This document shows, piece after piece, positions 27,793-36,669 of a stretch of 64,000 nt of DNA. Each line of letters begins with the position of its first letter. Within the stretch, counting starts at the first letter, position 1. The translations under genes and the position numbers were made by a program. The DNA comes from Bacteroidota bacterium (lineage in GTDB: Bacteria; Bacteroidota; Bacteroidia; NS11-12g; UBA955): assembly GCA_027488835.1 (NCBI GenBank), contig JAIYAW010000002.1, positions 124,001-188,000 of the forward strand. The letters are read 5' to 3'. Under the pieces are notes generated by a model. That model was given only the letters and a program-made list of their open reading frames with translations, ran no database searches and had not been told where the DNA came from.

Positions 27793-28985
27793 AAATTCTA
27801 GTTGTTGGAAACCGATTTCCTTGGCCTTTGCACGATGGTGGTGCAATTGCAACATTTCAAATGTTAAAAGCAATGGCTTTTGAGGGACATGAGGTTAGCT
27901 ATTTCTCTTTGAATACCCAAAAGCACTTTGTAAACGAAAAAACATTGTTGGAGCGTTTTTCGTTTTGTAAATATTATCCGTTTCAAATTAATACCAATAT
28001 AACCCCTTGGAAGGCATTTTTAAATTTGCTATCAAACAGGAGTTTTCACTTGCGGCGTTACGAAAATACATTTGCCAATGAACAATTAAGCAGTTTGTTG
28101 AACAAGGAACAGTTTGATTTGGTTCAAATTGAGGGACTTTACTCGGCTGGATTTTTAAGTACCTTGAGAAAGAATTACGCGGGACATATTTCATACAGGG
28201 CGCATAATGTTGAAAGTCAGATTTGGGAAAGATTGGCAAATGAAACATCAAATTTTTTGAAGAAAATTTATTTGACTATTCAAGCCAAAAGACTCAAACG
28301 CGAAGAAGTTGCCTTTTTAAAAAGTGTTGATTCAATTGTCGCTATCGCTCCGAGTGATTTAAATAAATTTAACGAACTTATAATTAAATCGACGCATTTA
28401 TACCTGCCGGGTTTGAATTTGGGATTAGAGGTTAACCTTGAATTACAACCATTTAAATTGTTTCATATTGGCAGCATGGAATGGATGGCCAATGTTCAAG
28501 GCGTTGAATGGTTTTTACAAAAGGTTTGGCCAATCGTCAAATCTGCATATCCGCAATTAGAATTCCATCTAGCCGGCAAAGGATTAAAAGACAATGATTC
28601 AAGATTTTTTCAAAGTGGAGTTTTTAACCATGGTGAAGTAGAAAATGCGCAGTCATTTATGTTGACGCATGGCATTTGTATTGTGCCCGTAGTTGCTGGA
28701 AGTGGAATTAGAATGAAATTGATTGAGGCAATGAGCTTGGGAATACCTTGTGTAACAACAGAAATTGGAGTACAGGGAATTGATGTTGAAAATAATATCC
28801 ATGTTAAAATCGCCAATTCGCCCATAGAATTCGCCAATTCAATGATTACAATGATTCAACAATGGCACGAAACCATCAAAATGGGTACACGTGGCAAAAA
28901 GTATATGATTGAACATCATAATTTGCAAAAGAATACCCGCGAATTATTGTCGTTTTATTCAAAAATGATAGGAAAAAGAGATTAG
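27789..28985 (+). CDS. Glycosyltransferase family 4 protein
   Basis: The 398-residue GT-B enzyme starts MKILVVGNRFPWPLHDGGAI, the typical glycine-rich N-terminal acceptor-side loop. In the C-terminal half it has GSMEWMANVQGVEWFL and the nucleotide-sugar site VVAGSGIRMKLIEAMSLGIP (about 300-319), with the conserved glutamate before AMS. It probably transfers a sugar onto a cell-surface glycan or lipid precursor. The start overlaps the permease stop by four bases, and the ABC exporter gene begins at the next base after its stop. Donor and acceptor are unknown. Confidence 0.87.
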   Translation: MKILVVGNRFPWPLHDGGAIATFQMLKAMAFEGHEVSYFSLNTQKHFVNEKTLLERFSFCKYYPFQINTNITPWKAFLNLLSNRSFHLRRYENTFANEQLSSLLNKEQFDLVQIEGLYSAGFLSTLRKNYAGHISYRAHNVESQIWERLANETSNFLKKIYLTIQAKRLKREEVAFLKSVDSIVAIAPSDLNKFNELIIKSTHLYLPGLNLGLEVNLELQPFKLFHIGSMEWMANVQGVEWFLQKVWPIVKSAYPQLEFHLAGKGLKDNDSRFFQSGVFNHGEVENAQSFMLTHGICIVPVVAGSGIRMKLIEAMSLGIPCVTTEIGVQGIDVENNIHVKIANSPIEFANSMITMIQQWHETIKMGTRGKKYMIEHHNLQKNTRELLSFYSKMIGKRD

Positions 28986-30734
28986 ATGAAAAGGTTATGG
29001 TTATATCTAAAACCCCAAGGAAAATTGGTGTTTTGGGCTTTGTTTTTGGCTACGATGAGCCAAGTTTTCAGTTTGTTAGATCCATGGGTGGGTAGGAATT
29101 TGTTTGATAGATATTTAACCAAATTTCATTTATACAATGAACATGATTATATCTGGGGTGTAATGACATGGTTGTCCATTGGTATTGGCGTAGCCATGGT
29201 GAGTCGTATATCGAAAAACTTACAAGATTATTTTGTCAATGTGGCCATTCAAAAGGCAGGAGCAAAAATATTTACAGATGGAATCAAACATACCCTTGAT
29301 TTGCCGTTTGCTACTTTTGAAGATCACAGAAGCGGCGAAACTTTGAATATATTACAGAAGGTGAGAACCGATTCTGAAAGGGTAATTACCCTAACAGTGA
29401 ATTTGTTATTCACTTCAATTGTGGGTGTTATTTTCGTTTTTATTGCATCTTTTTCTGTGCATTGGTTAATTGCTCCAGTATTTTTAGCTGCAATGGCAAT
29501 TGTTGGAATTAGTAGTTCCATGTTAAGCAAGCAGATTAAAGTTATTCAAAAAGAAATCATGCAAGAAACTTCCGTATTGGCTGGTACCACCACCGAGAGT
29601 TTGCGCAATATTGAATTGGTGAAGAGTTTGGGATTGGTTGTGCAAGAAATGCAACGTATCAGTTCAAATACGCTTAAAATATTAGGATTAGAGTTAAAGA
29701 AAGTTAAAAAAGTAAGAACTTTAGGATTTGTACAAGGCACAACGGTAAATTTAATGCGCAACTTATTGTTGCTGTTTTTGTCATGGATGGTTTTTACCCA
29801 AAGAATTACGCCGGGAATGTATATTCAGTTTTTATTTTATACTTTTTTTATATTCAATCCTTTGCAAGAATTGGGAACGTTTATTCAGGCATGGAGAGAA
29901 GCAGAAGTATCCCTCAATAAATTTGATCAACTACTAAAGACACCAAGTGAAATTATCCCTGAAAACGCCAAGCATATTGGAAATATCGACAAAATTTCAT
30001 TCAACCATGTTTCATTTAGACACCAAACTGCAAACAGAAATGCATTAACTGATGTAAGTTTTGAGCTTAACAAAGGACAAACAATTGCTTTTGTTGGACC
30101 TTCCGGTAGTGGTAAAAGCACACTGGTTAAAATGTTGGTGGGTTTGTACTTGCCAAATGAGGGTGAGGTTAAGTTCAATGATTTTGAAGTGAACGAAATT
30201 AATAGAAATGAAATTCGCACGCAATTGGGATTGGTTTCTCAAGAATCGCAACTGTTTTCAGGTAGTATCAAAGAGAATTTAACTTTTGTTTGTCCCTCAG
30301 CAACTGAAGAGGAGATGTTGGAGGCCTTGTCGAAGGCAGCAACAAGCTCATTAATGAGCAGGGCTGAAAAAGGATTGGATACCCAAATAGGAGAGGGCGG
30401 AATTAAGGTTTCTGGTGGGGAAAAACAGCGATTGTCCATAGCGAGGGCATTGTTGCGGAAGCCCAATTTATTAATCTTTGATGAAGCAACATCTGCGTTG
30501 GATTCAATTACGGAGCAAGAAATTACAAAAACCTTAAAAGATATTTCTGGTCAAAAAAACAGAATTAACGTAATGATAGCACATCGATTAAGTACAATTA
30601 TGCACGCAGATTGTATATTTGTGTTGGAGAAAGGGAAAATTATTGAAAATGGCACACATGAAGAGTTAATTGAATTCAAAGGTTTGTATAATGCAATGTG
30701 GCGACAACAAATTGGAGAAAATATCGATAATTAA
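28986..30734 (+). CDS. ABC exporter, MsbA-like half-transporter
   Basis: The 582-residue protein fuses a six-helix transmembrane domain (about 1-310) to a nucleotide-binding domain with Walker A GPSGSGKST (about 371-379), a Q-loop in LGLVSQESQLF, the signature VSGGEKQRLSIA (about 475-486), Walker B LLIFDEATSALD and the H-loop AHRLST. Homodimers of this type flip lipids or export drugs. The lptG-like and glycosyltransferase genes upstream favour a lipid or glycolipid substrate, but multidrug export is possible. It begins immediately after the glycosyltransferase stop. Confidence 0.9.
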   Translation: MKRLWLYLKPQGKLVFWALFLATMSQVFSLLDPWVGRNLFDRYLTKFHLYNEHDYIWGVMTWLSIGIGVAMVSRISKNLQDYFVNVAIQKAGAKIFTDGIKHTLDLPFATFEDHRSGETLNILQKVRTDSERVITLTVNLLFTSIVGVIFVFIASFSVHWLIAPVFLAAMAIVGISSSMLSKQIKVIQKEIMQETSVLAGTTTESLRNIELVKSLGLVVQEMQRISSNTLKILGLELKKVKKVRTLGFVQGTTVNLMRNLLLLFLSWMVFTQRITPGMYIQFLFYTFFIFNPLQELGTFIQAWREAEVSLNKFDQLLKTPSEIIPENAKHIGNIDKISFNHVSFRHQTANRNALTDVSFELNKGQTIAFVGPSGSGKSTLVKMLVGLYLPNEGEVKFNDFEVNEINRNEIRTQLGLVSQESQLFSGSIKENLTFVCPSATEEEMLEALSKAATSSLMSRAEKGLDTQIGEGGIKVSGGEKQRLSIARALLRKPNLLIFDEATSALDSITEQEITKTLKDISGQKNRINVMIAHRLSTIMHADCIFVLEKGKIIENGTHEELIEFKGLYNAMWRQQIGENIDN

Positions 30735-30739
30735 CTTTG
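30732..30739 (+). promoter_or_regulatory. Candidate -7 element for the secreted 145-aa protein gene
   Basis: TAACTTTG, right behind the stop of the ABC exporter gene, matches TAnnTTTG and would give a leader of about 37 nt for the gene at 30781. Confidence 0.5.
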
Positions 30740-30780
30740 GCATGCAATTTGATATTACAAAATAAATTAAACACATAAAT

Positions 30781-31218
30781 ATGAAAAAAAATATATTTTT
30801 AGTTGCAATCATGGCTTTTGTTGGAATGGCCAATGCACAAATGGTAAAACCAACTGAGTTGGTATCTAATTATGCTAGTTACGATGGTAAAAACATTGCA
30901 GTTTCAAATTTTACAGGAACTGTAATTACAAAACCGAATACAAAAAATGTAAATGAGCCAGCATCGAATTCACTAGGAGCAATTACCGGCAATATTGCAA
31001 GTAGTGTACCTAAAACTCCATTTTGTAAAACTTTAAAGGGGTTCAAAATTGTTGAATTTACAGCAACGGGTTCTCAAAATTGTGGTTGTTTTTATATTCC
31101 ATCAAACATGGTTACCAAATTTCAAGACATCAAAAAATCAGGTGCAAAAATGATGGTTCGTGTTTCTATTGATTCTAAATCAAAAGTGAATAAAATTACA
31201 GGACTTGATTCTCAATAA
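30781..31218 (+). CDS. Secreted hypothetical protein, 145 aa
   Basis: The protein has a clear signal peptide (MKKNIFLVAIMAFVGMANAQ) and a mature part of about 125 residues. Its single pair of Cys residues sits near the middle as CGCF, with another Cys at FCKTLKGF. The mature part begins with a strand-rich stretch (NYASYDGKNIAVSNFTGTVI) that could be a small OB-like or beta fold. I recognise no family. It has its own promoter and a downstream terminator, so it is probably monocistronic. Confidence 0.65.
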   Translation: MKKNIFLVAIMAFVGMANAQMVKPTELVSNYASYDGKNIAVSNFTGTVITKPNTKNVNEPASNSLGAITGNIASSVPKTPFCKTLKGFKIVEFTATGSQNCGCFYIPSNMVTKFQDIKKSGAKMMVRVSIDSKSKVNKITGLDSQ

Positions 31219-31250
31219 ATAGATTAGTATTTTGTTATGTATAGTTATAG

Positions 31251-31278
31251 ATAATGCGGCTTAGGTCGCATTATTTGT
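31251..31278. terminator. Terminator between secreted protein and GNAT genes
   Basis: ATAATGCG (31251-31258) pairs with CGCATTAT (31267-31274), followed by TTGTTT. The stem overlaps the stop codon of the convergent GNAT gene at 31271, so it can serve both directions. Confidence 0.7.
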
Positions 31279-31693
31279 TTAATTTCATTTTAAAATGGGG
31301 GATGTTGGCTTCAAAAAACCTTTCTCCAAACTGCTCAAAACCTAGTTTTTCATAAAAACCAACAGCATGTTCTTGGGCATGCAAATAAATAACTTTGTGA
31401 GTGGGCATTATTTTTTCTAAACAATTTTTTACCAGTGCAGCACCTATTTTTTTACCTCTATAACTTTCTAATACTGCAAATCGTTCAAGTTTAATTCCAT
31501 TTTCAGTTTGCCTAATTCTGCACGTTCCGGCCTTTATTCCTTGGTATTGGGCAAGAAAATGTCTGCAACTTTTTTCATGTTCGTCGTACTCTTCTTCGGG
31601 CGCGCAGTTTTGACCAATCACAAAAACGATGCGCCTAATTTCAAAGGCGGCAGCCATTTCTTCGGGAGTTTGTATTTCAAATATCTGAATCAT
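31271..31693 (-). CDS. GNAT family N-acetyltransferase
   Basis: The 140-residue protein has the GNAT fold order: an N-terminal FEIRRIVFVIGQ helix region, then RIRQTENGIKLERFAVLESYRGKKIGAALV, which carries the acetyl-CoA pyrophosphate loop RGKKIGAAL (motif A, about 80-90). The C-terminal strand AVGFYEKLGFEQFGERFFE is typical of ElaA-like members. The substrate is unknown. An in-frame TTG one codon upstream is ignored in favour of the ATG at 31693. It is divergent from the aldolase gene. Confidence 0.85.
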   Translation of the reverse strand: MIQIFEIQTPEEMAAAFEIRRIVFVIGQNCAPEEEYDEHEKSCRHFLAQYQGIKAGTCRIRQTENGIKLERFAVLESYRGKKIGAALVKNCLEKIMPTHKVIYLHAQEHAVGFYEKLGFEQFGERFFEANIPHFKMKLNK

Positions 31694-31706
31694 CAATAAA
31701 AATGGT

Positions 31707-31714
31707 TATTTTTG
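31707..31714 (+). promoter_or_regulatory. Candidate -7 element for the aldolase gene
   Basis: TATTTTTG matches TAnnTTTG, 30 nt before the ATG at 31744; the leader is AT-rich without a Shine-Dalgarno sequence. Confidence 0.5.
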
Positions 31715-31743
31715 CTTCAAATTAACAACAAAATTATTATAAA

Positions 31744-32802
31744 ATGGCTCAATCAAATGTTCAATCTTTATTAGGAGATCAGGCAGAATACCTGTTGAAT
31801 CACACCTGTAACACAATTTCTAAAGAAACCATTCATTTACCTGGATCAGATTTCGTAGACAGAGTTTTTGCTCAAACAAACCGCAGTACACAAGTTTTGA
31901 AAAGCTTGCAACACCTTTATGGTAATGGTAGATTGGCAAATACAGGGTATTTAAGTATTTTACCAGTAGATCAAGGAATTGAACATAGTGCGGGTGCTTC
32001 TTTTGCACCAAATCCAGCGTATTTTGATCCAGAGAATATCATAAAATTGGCTATTGAAGGTGGATGTAACGCAGTTGCATCAACATACGGTGTGTTGGCT
32101 ATGAATTCTAGAAAATATGCCCACAAAATCCCATTTATTGTAAAAATCAACCATAACGAATTCCTCTCTTATCCCAATAAATTTGATCAAATTATGTTTG
32201 GTTCAATTAAAGAGGCTTGGAACTTAGGAGCAACAGCTGTTGGTGCAACCATCTATTTTGGAAGTCCTGAAAGTGCACGTCAAATTGTTGAAGTTGCAAA
32301 AGCATTTGAAATGGCTCACGAGTTAGGTATGTCCACCATTTTGTGGTGCTACACCCGTAACAACGGTTTCAAAGTTGATGGTGTTGATTATCATGCAAGC
32401 GCGGATTTAACTGGTCAAGCAAATCATTTGGGAGTTACCATCCAAGCCGATATTATCAAACAAAAATTGCCTACCAACAATGGTGGTTATTTGGTTACAA
32501 AACATGGCAAAACACATCCTAAGGTATATTCTGAATTAACTACCGATCACCCAATTGATTTAACGCGTTACCAAGTTGCTAATTGCTACATGGGTAGAGC
32601 TGGTTTGATTAATAGTGGTGGAGAGAGTAAAGGACAAGGCGATATTGAAGAAGCAGTAACAACAGCAGTTGTTAACAAAAGAGCGGGTGGTACTGGTTTG
32701 ATCTTGGGTCGTAAAGCTTTTCAAAAACCTTTGAATGATGGAATTCACTTGTTGAATTCAGTTCAAGACATATACTTAGACAATAGCATTACTATTGCCT
32801 AA
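31744..32802 (+). CDS. fbaB: Class I fructose-bisphosphate aldolase (DhnA/FbaB type)
   Basis: The 352-residue protein belongs to the archaeal-type class I aldolases. It shows [19 protein letters not shown] (about 77-95), [14 protein letters not shown], an [13 protein letters not shown] strand and a C-terminal [13 protein letters not shown] phosphate-binding end. These enzymes use a Schiff-base lysine and cleave or form fructose 1,6-bisphosphate in glycolysis and gluconeogenesis. The gene has its own promoter and is followed after about 30 bp by accD. The family is clear; the lysine position was not pinned down by alignment. Confidence 0.9.
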   Translation: MAQSNVQSLLGDQAEYLLNHTCNTISKETIHLPGSDFVDRVFAQTNRSTQVLKSLQHLYGNGRLANTGYLSILPVDQGIEHSAGASFAPNPAYFDPENIIKLAIEGGCNAVASTYGVLAMNSRKYAHKIPFIVKINHNEFLSYPNKFDQIMFGSIKEAWNLGATAVGATIYFGSPESARQIVEVAKAFEMAHELGMSTILWCYTRNNGFKVDGVDYHASADLTGQANHLGVTIQADIIKQKLPTNNGGYLVTKHGKTHPKVYSELTTDHPIDLTRYQVANCYMGRAGLINSGGESKGQGDIEEAVTTAVVNKRAGGTGLILGRKAFQKPLNDGIHLLNSVQDIYLDNSITIA

Positions 32803-32832
32803 ACTATAATTTAATTTTAAAACTAGTAAACT

Positions 32833-33735
32833 TTGGCAAACACTGACTTTGAAGAAGAATTCGGATTAGAAAGTTCTGAATCAAAATGGTTTAAAAGAAC
32901 CATCTCTGGTATTTTAACAAAAACCAAAGATAAAAAACCAACTCCCGATGGGCTTTGGGAAAAGTGTATCCGTTGTAAAGATGTTCACCCAACCAAAGAT
33001 TGGATGAATAATCTATATGTTTGTCCTTCTTGTAGTTATCACGATCGTATTGGTTCAAAAGAGTATTTTGAGATATTATTTGACGATCATAAATTTACTG
33101 AACTTGACGCCAATTTAACGAGCGGTGATCCGCTGAATTTTGTTGATTCAGCACCCTACTTAGATCGTATTGTTGTAGCTCAGAAAAAAACATCTCTGAA
33201 AGATGCGGTTAGAACGGCATATGGCAGTATTGATGGACATGGATTGGTTGTGGCTTGTATGGATTTTAATTTTATTGGGGGATCAATGGGGTCTGTTGTG
33301 GGTGAAAAGATTGCAAGGGCAATTGATCACGCTATCAAAACAAAAACGCCTTTTCTGATGATTTCAAAATCGGGTGGAGCTAGAATGATGGAAGCAGCTT
33401 TTTCTTTGATGCAAATGGCCAAAACTAGCGCAAAATTGGCCTTGTTGAATAAAGCAGGTGTGCCTTATATTTCATTAATGACAAATCCAACAACCGGTGG
33501 AGTTACTGCTTCTTTCGCAATGTTGGGAGATTTCAATATTGCAGAGCCAGAGGCGCTTATTGGGTTTGCAGGTCCAAGGGTTATCAAAGAAACAATTGGT
33601 AGAGATTTGCCGAAAGGATTTCAAAGTAGTGAATTCTTGGTAGAGCATGGATTTTTAGATTTTATAGTAAAACGCACAGAATTAAGAGAAAAATTGTCAA
33701 CTTTGTTGTCAATTATTTGGTCAAAAAACAACTAA
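32833..33735 (+). CDS. accD: Acetyl-CoA carboxylase carboxyltransferase subunit beta
   Basis: The 300-residue protein has the N-terminal zinc ribbon (Cys45, 48, 64, 67 in CIRC and CPSC), preceded by [13 protein letters not shown]. The crotonase-like carboxyltransferase domain follows, including [19 protein letters not shown] and [16 protein letters not shown], which form the oxyanion holes. With AccA it transfers the carboxyl group to acetyl-CoA to make malonyl-CoA for fatty acid synthesis. No ATG exists near the expected start; the frame opens with TTG (32833-32835), giving [11 protein letters not shown]. This is a probable non-ATG start. accA is not in the window. Confidence 0.95.
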   Translation: MANTDFEEEFGLESSESKWFKRTISGILTKTKDKKPTPDGLWEKCIRCKDVHPTKDWMNNLYVCPSCSYHDRIGSKEYFEILFDDHKFTELDANLTSGDPLNFVDSAPYLDRIVVAQKKTSLKDAVRTAYGSIDGHGLVVACMDFNFIGGSMGSVVGEKIARAIDHAIKTKTPFLMISKSGGARMMEAAFSLMQMAKTSAKLALLNKAGVPYISLMTNPTTGGVTASFAMLGDFNIAEPEALIGFAGPRVIKETIGRDLPKGFQSSEFLVEHGFLDFIVKRTELREKLSTLLSIIWSKNN

Positions 33736-33753
33736 CAAAAAGATAAATTGAAT

Positions 33754-34134
33754 ATGAATTTTCCAGAAAATTTAAAATATACCAAAGACCACGAGTGGAT
33801 TTTGGTAGAAGGAAACAGTGCAACTGTTGGAATTACAGATTTCGCACAAGGTGAATTGGGTGATATCGTTTTTATCGATATTACCACAGAAGGTGAAACG
33901 TTAGATGCGCACGCTATGTTTGGTAGTGTTGAAGCAGTTAAAACGGTAAGTGAATTATTTATGCCTGTTAGTGGCGAAATTTCAGAAGTGAACACTGGTT
34001 TAGAAAATAGCCCAGAAGCGGTTAACTCTGATCCTTATGGTGACGGTTGGATGGTAAAAATCAATTTATCTAATCCTTCTGAAATCGATGGCTTAATGAG
34101 TGCCGACGAATACAAAGCCTTAATTGGTGCTTAA
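33754..34134 (+). CDS. gcvH: Glycine cleavage system H protein
   Basis: The 126-residue protein starts [20 protein letters not shown] and carries the lipoylation site K63 in [12 protein letters not shown], with the conserved [11 protein letters not shown] and [13 protein letters not shown] after it. GcvH shuttles the aminomethyl group between the P, T and L proteins of glycine decarboxylase; in some bacteria it also supplies lipoyl groups. A TTG six bases upstream is ignored. It lies 18 nt after accD and 15 nt before the VanZ-like gene, likely one transcript. The other gcv genes are not here. Confidence 0.96.
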   Translation: MNFPENLKYTKDHEWILVEGNSATVGITDFAQGELGDIVFIDITTEGETLDAHAMFGSVEAVKTVSELFMPVSGEISEVNTGLENSPEAVNSDPYGDGWMVKINLSNPSEIDGLMSADEYKALIGA

Positions 34135-34149
34135 TTCGGAAGAAACTAA

Positions 34150-34542
34150 ATGTTTAAAAAACAAAGTATAATCCCCGCAGTTCTGTGGGGATTTTTTATT
34201 TTATACCTTACCATAAAGCCGAAAAGTGCCAATGACTTTCATTCGCCTATATGGTTGAAAGATTTCCATCCCGATAAAATTGCACATTTTGGCTTTTGGG
34301 CGTTGTGGTACGCGATTTATCATTTAACATATTTAAAACAATTTCAAATTTCTACGCAAACAAAGGTCAAGAGTAAACAACAACGGATATTTATCGTTAT
34401 TGCAATTCTTTTTGGTGCAACAATAGAAATATTGCAATTTACATTAAAATGGGGTAGGAGTGCCGATTGGCTAGATCTAATTGCTGATAGCTCAGGCGTA
34501 TTTTCTGCTTTTCTGTATTTTAAATGGAGGAATAAAGGATAA
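34150..34542 (+). CDS. VanZ-like family membrane protein
   Basis: The 130-residue protein has four membrane segments (about 8-24, 45-62, 80-98, 105-122). It shows the VanZ-like features DKIAHFGFWALWYAI near residue 38 and a second-half EILQFTLKWGRSADWLDLIADSSG, with the conserved Glu, Gly-Arg and Asp-x-x-Asp. VanZ-like proteins are small inner-membrane proteins of unclear role; one member is linked to teicoplanin resistance, which is not implied here. It follows gcvH closely and is ended by a strong terminator shared with the tRNA-Cys gene. Confidence 0.85.
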   Translation: MFKKQSIIPAVLWGFFILYLTIKPKSANDFHSPIWLKDFHPDKIAHFGFWALWYAIYHLTYLKQFQISTQTKVKSKQQRIFIVIAILFGATIEILQFTLKWGRSADWLDLIADSSGVFSAFLYFKWRNKG

Positions 34543-34543
34543 C

Positions 34544-34574
34544 AAAAAAAACGCCCCGAAGAAGGCGTTTTTTT
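34544..34574. terminator. Bidirectional intrinsic terminator
   Basis: AAAAAAAACGCC and GGCGTTTTTTT flank the loop CCGAAGAA. The stem has long A and T tracts on the two sides, fitting termination of the VanZ-like gene on the plus strand and of tRNA-Cys on the minus strand. Confidence 0.88.
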
Positions 34575-34581
34575 GAAATTG

Positions 34582-34652
34582 AGGTCGGAAGCGGATTCGA
34601 ACCGCTGTAAAGGGTTTTGCAGACCCGTGCCTAGCCGCTCGGCCATCCGACC
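34582..34652 (-). tRNA. tRNA-Cys (anticodon GCA)
   Basis: On the minus strand the acceptor stem GGTCGGA pairs with TCCGACC. The D-arm contains AGCGGCTAGGC, the anticodon loop is TCTGCAAAA with anticodon GCA, and the T-arm is GCGGTTCGAATCCGC. The discriminator base is U, as required for cysteine tRNAs. The length is 71 nt, and the 3' CCA is not encoded. Confidence 0.96.
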
Positions 34653-34729
34653 TTTTAAGGGCTGCAAATATACACGTTTAAATTTGTTTTGGCAAATAAA
34701 TCGAACAAAAATAATTGCAATAAACCTTA

Positions 34730-35407
34730 TTATTTGCTTATTATTTCACCATCAGCCATTTCAATGATGCGGTCTGTTTTTGCTGCAAAATCAGGATCGT
34801 GTGTAACAATTAACAACGATGTATTAAATTCATTGGTGAGTTGTTTGAAAATATCAAATACCAATAGCGCATTCTTTGAATCCAAATTCCCTGTAGGTTC
34901 ATCACCCATGATGATACTTGGATTGTTAATGAGCGCCCTTGCAATAGCCACACGCTGCTTTTGTCCCCCAGAAATTCGAGAAGCCATTTTCAATGCTTGA
35001 TCCGCTATATCCAATAACTTTAGTTTTTCAATGGCGTTATGCTCAATTTCTTCTCTCGTTTTTCTGCCTAATTTCAAAGCCGGCATCATTACATTTTCTA
35101 AAACTGAAAATTCAGGTAACAAATAATGAAACTGAAAAACAAAGCCAATATGTTCGTTTCGAATAACTGCCAATTGATTAGGAGTTAATCCACTCAATCG
35201 TTCGTTGTTCAAAAATATTTCACCCGTGTAGTCAGTGTCCATCGTGCTTAATATGTACAATAAAGTACTTTTACCACAGCCAGATTTACCCATAATTGAA
35301 ACGAATTCTCCTTTTTCCATTTCAAGTGAAATATTTTTAAGCACTTGAATATCCACCGGATCGTGGAAATGCTTATTTACGTTGCTAACTTTTATGAGTG
35401 GATTCAT
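34730..35407 (-). CDS. ABC transporter ATP-binding protein, LolD/MacB type
   Basis: The 225-residue ATPase has Walker A GKSGCGKST (40-48), the Q-loop in FVFQFHYLLPEFS, the signature ISGGQKQRVAIARAL, Walker B IIMGDEPTGNLDSKN and the switch VTHD. The sequence QFHYLLPEFSVLENV is typical of the LolD/MacB branch. It works with the FtsX-type permease and the lipoprotein adaptor encoded just upstream on the same strand (gaps of 1 bp), a type VII mechanotransmission ABC set. The substrate (lipoprotein, peptide or drug) cannot be decided. Confidence 0.9.
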   Translation of the reverse strand: MNPLIKVSNVNKHFHDPVDIQVLKNISLEMEKGEFVSIMGKSGCGKSTLLYILSTMDTDYTGEIFLNNERLSGLTPNQLAVIRNEHIGFVFQFHYLLPEFSVLENVMMPALKLGRKTREEIEHNAIEKLKLLDIADQALKMASRISGGQKQRVAIARALINNPSIIMGDEPTGNLDSKNALLVFDIFKQLTNEFNTSLLIVTHDPDFAAKTDRIIEMADGEIISK

Positions 35408-35408
35408 A

Positions 35409-36668
35409 TTATTGTCCTCTTAAAATTTCAACCGGATCAATTTTACTTGCCTTTCGAGCGGGTAAAAATCCTGCAAAAAAAGTGGTAATCAATGCGAAAA
35501 TTGCCCCGATTACATAATATAAACCATCGAAATTAACCGGAAAAGTTTTTACGGTAGGTATTGCCTGTGTTTCAAAAGGAGAAATGCTAATTAAATATGA
35601 AACACCCAATCCGAGTAATAAACCCAAACTTCCTCCAACAATACCAATTAAAAGTGCTTCATAAATAAAAATGCGCATTACATCTCCACCCGAAAATCCT
35701 GTGGCTTTTAAAATGGCTATGTCGTTCATTTTTTCATAAATCATCATATTTAAAATGTTGTAAATGCCAAATCCTGCCACAATCAAAAGGGTAATAGAAA
35801 CAGCATAAGTAATTAAATTTCTGATACTTGTTCCCGTTTCGAATTGTGCATTTGCCGTTTTAATATCTACCGCATTGATATGGTTATTATGCACGATTTC
35901 ATCTGTCATTGGTTTTGCTTTTTCAATATCAAAAAGCTTTACACTGATATCTGTCACATAATTGCTGGTTTCTCCAGCAACTTTTTGAGCTGTTTTAATG
36001 TTGGTATAACTTTGAAGTTTGTCAATGTCAGCCAACCCACTTTGAAAAAAACCAACAATCTTCAACCTAACTGTGCCACCCGATGGGGTAACCATAGGAA
36101 CATAATCTCCTTTTTTTAAGGAAAGTTTTTGTGCTATTCCTATTCCTAAAATTACACCATTGTCGTTGCTTTTTAATTCTAAGGGACTCCCGTTTACAAT
36201 ATATTGTTTAAAATTATACAATCTTGTTTCTTCAATTACATCAATACCAATAAGGTTTCCGTTCAATAAAACGCTGCCAGATTGATAAAATACCCGTGTT
36301 GAAACTTGCGGGGTAACTCCTTTTACCCGTTTGTCTGACTTGAGTGCGTTGATAATCCCTTTGTTGTTTAAAATACTTGCTTGGCTTTTTTTAGGTTTGA
36401 TAGAATGTATGACATTCATGCTGTTTTTATACTGATCTGATAATTCAATAGGTTGCTCCTTGCTTGGTTGAACTTCATTGTAAATTCGAATATGTGGAGT
36501 TCTGTTTAAAATTAATCCATCAAGCAATCCATTGAGCCCTGTCATAAAACTCACCAAAATAATAAATGTCCCAATTCCAAATGTTACACCCAAAGCTGCA
36601 ATTGAAGACTGTTTCTTCCTTGCCCATAAATGGGTTTTGGCAATTTCAAACAAAATAGATTTGGCCAT
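35409..36668 (-). CDS. ABC permease, MacB/LolE (FtsX domain) type
   Basis: The 419-residue protein has one N-terminal membrane helix (about 18-45, GVTFGIGTFIILVSFMTGL), a periplasmic MacB-PCD-like domain (about 50-290) and three C-terminal helices (about 295-320, 340-365, 385-410). It ends GFLPARKASKIDPVEILRGQ, the standard FtsX-family end. It pairs with the ATPase encoded one base downstream and with the adaptor lipoprotein encoded one base upstream. Function: export or extraction from the periplasm or inner membrane towards an outer-membrane channel. Confidence 0.9.
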   Translation of the reverse strand: MAKSILFEIAKTHLWARKKQSSIAALGVTFGIGTFIILVSFMTGLNGLLDGLILNRTPHIRIYNEVQPSKEQPIELSDQYKNSMNVIHSIKPKKSQASILNNKGIINALKSDKRVKGVTPQVSTRVFYQSGSVLLNGNLIGIDVIEETRLYNFKQYIVNGSPLELKSNDNGVILGIGIAQKLSLKKGDYVPMVTPSGGTVRLKIVGFFQSGLADIDKLQSYTNIKTAQKVAGETSNYVTDISVKLFDIEKAKPMTDEIVHNNHINAVDIKTANAQFETGTSIRNLITYAVSITLLIVAGFGIYNILNMMIYEKMNDIAILKATGFSGGDVMRIFIYEALLIGIVGGSLGLLLGLGVSYLISISPFETQAIPTVKTFPVNFDGLYYVIGAIFALITTFFAGFLPARKASKIDPVEILRGQ

Positions 36669-36669
36669 T

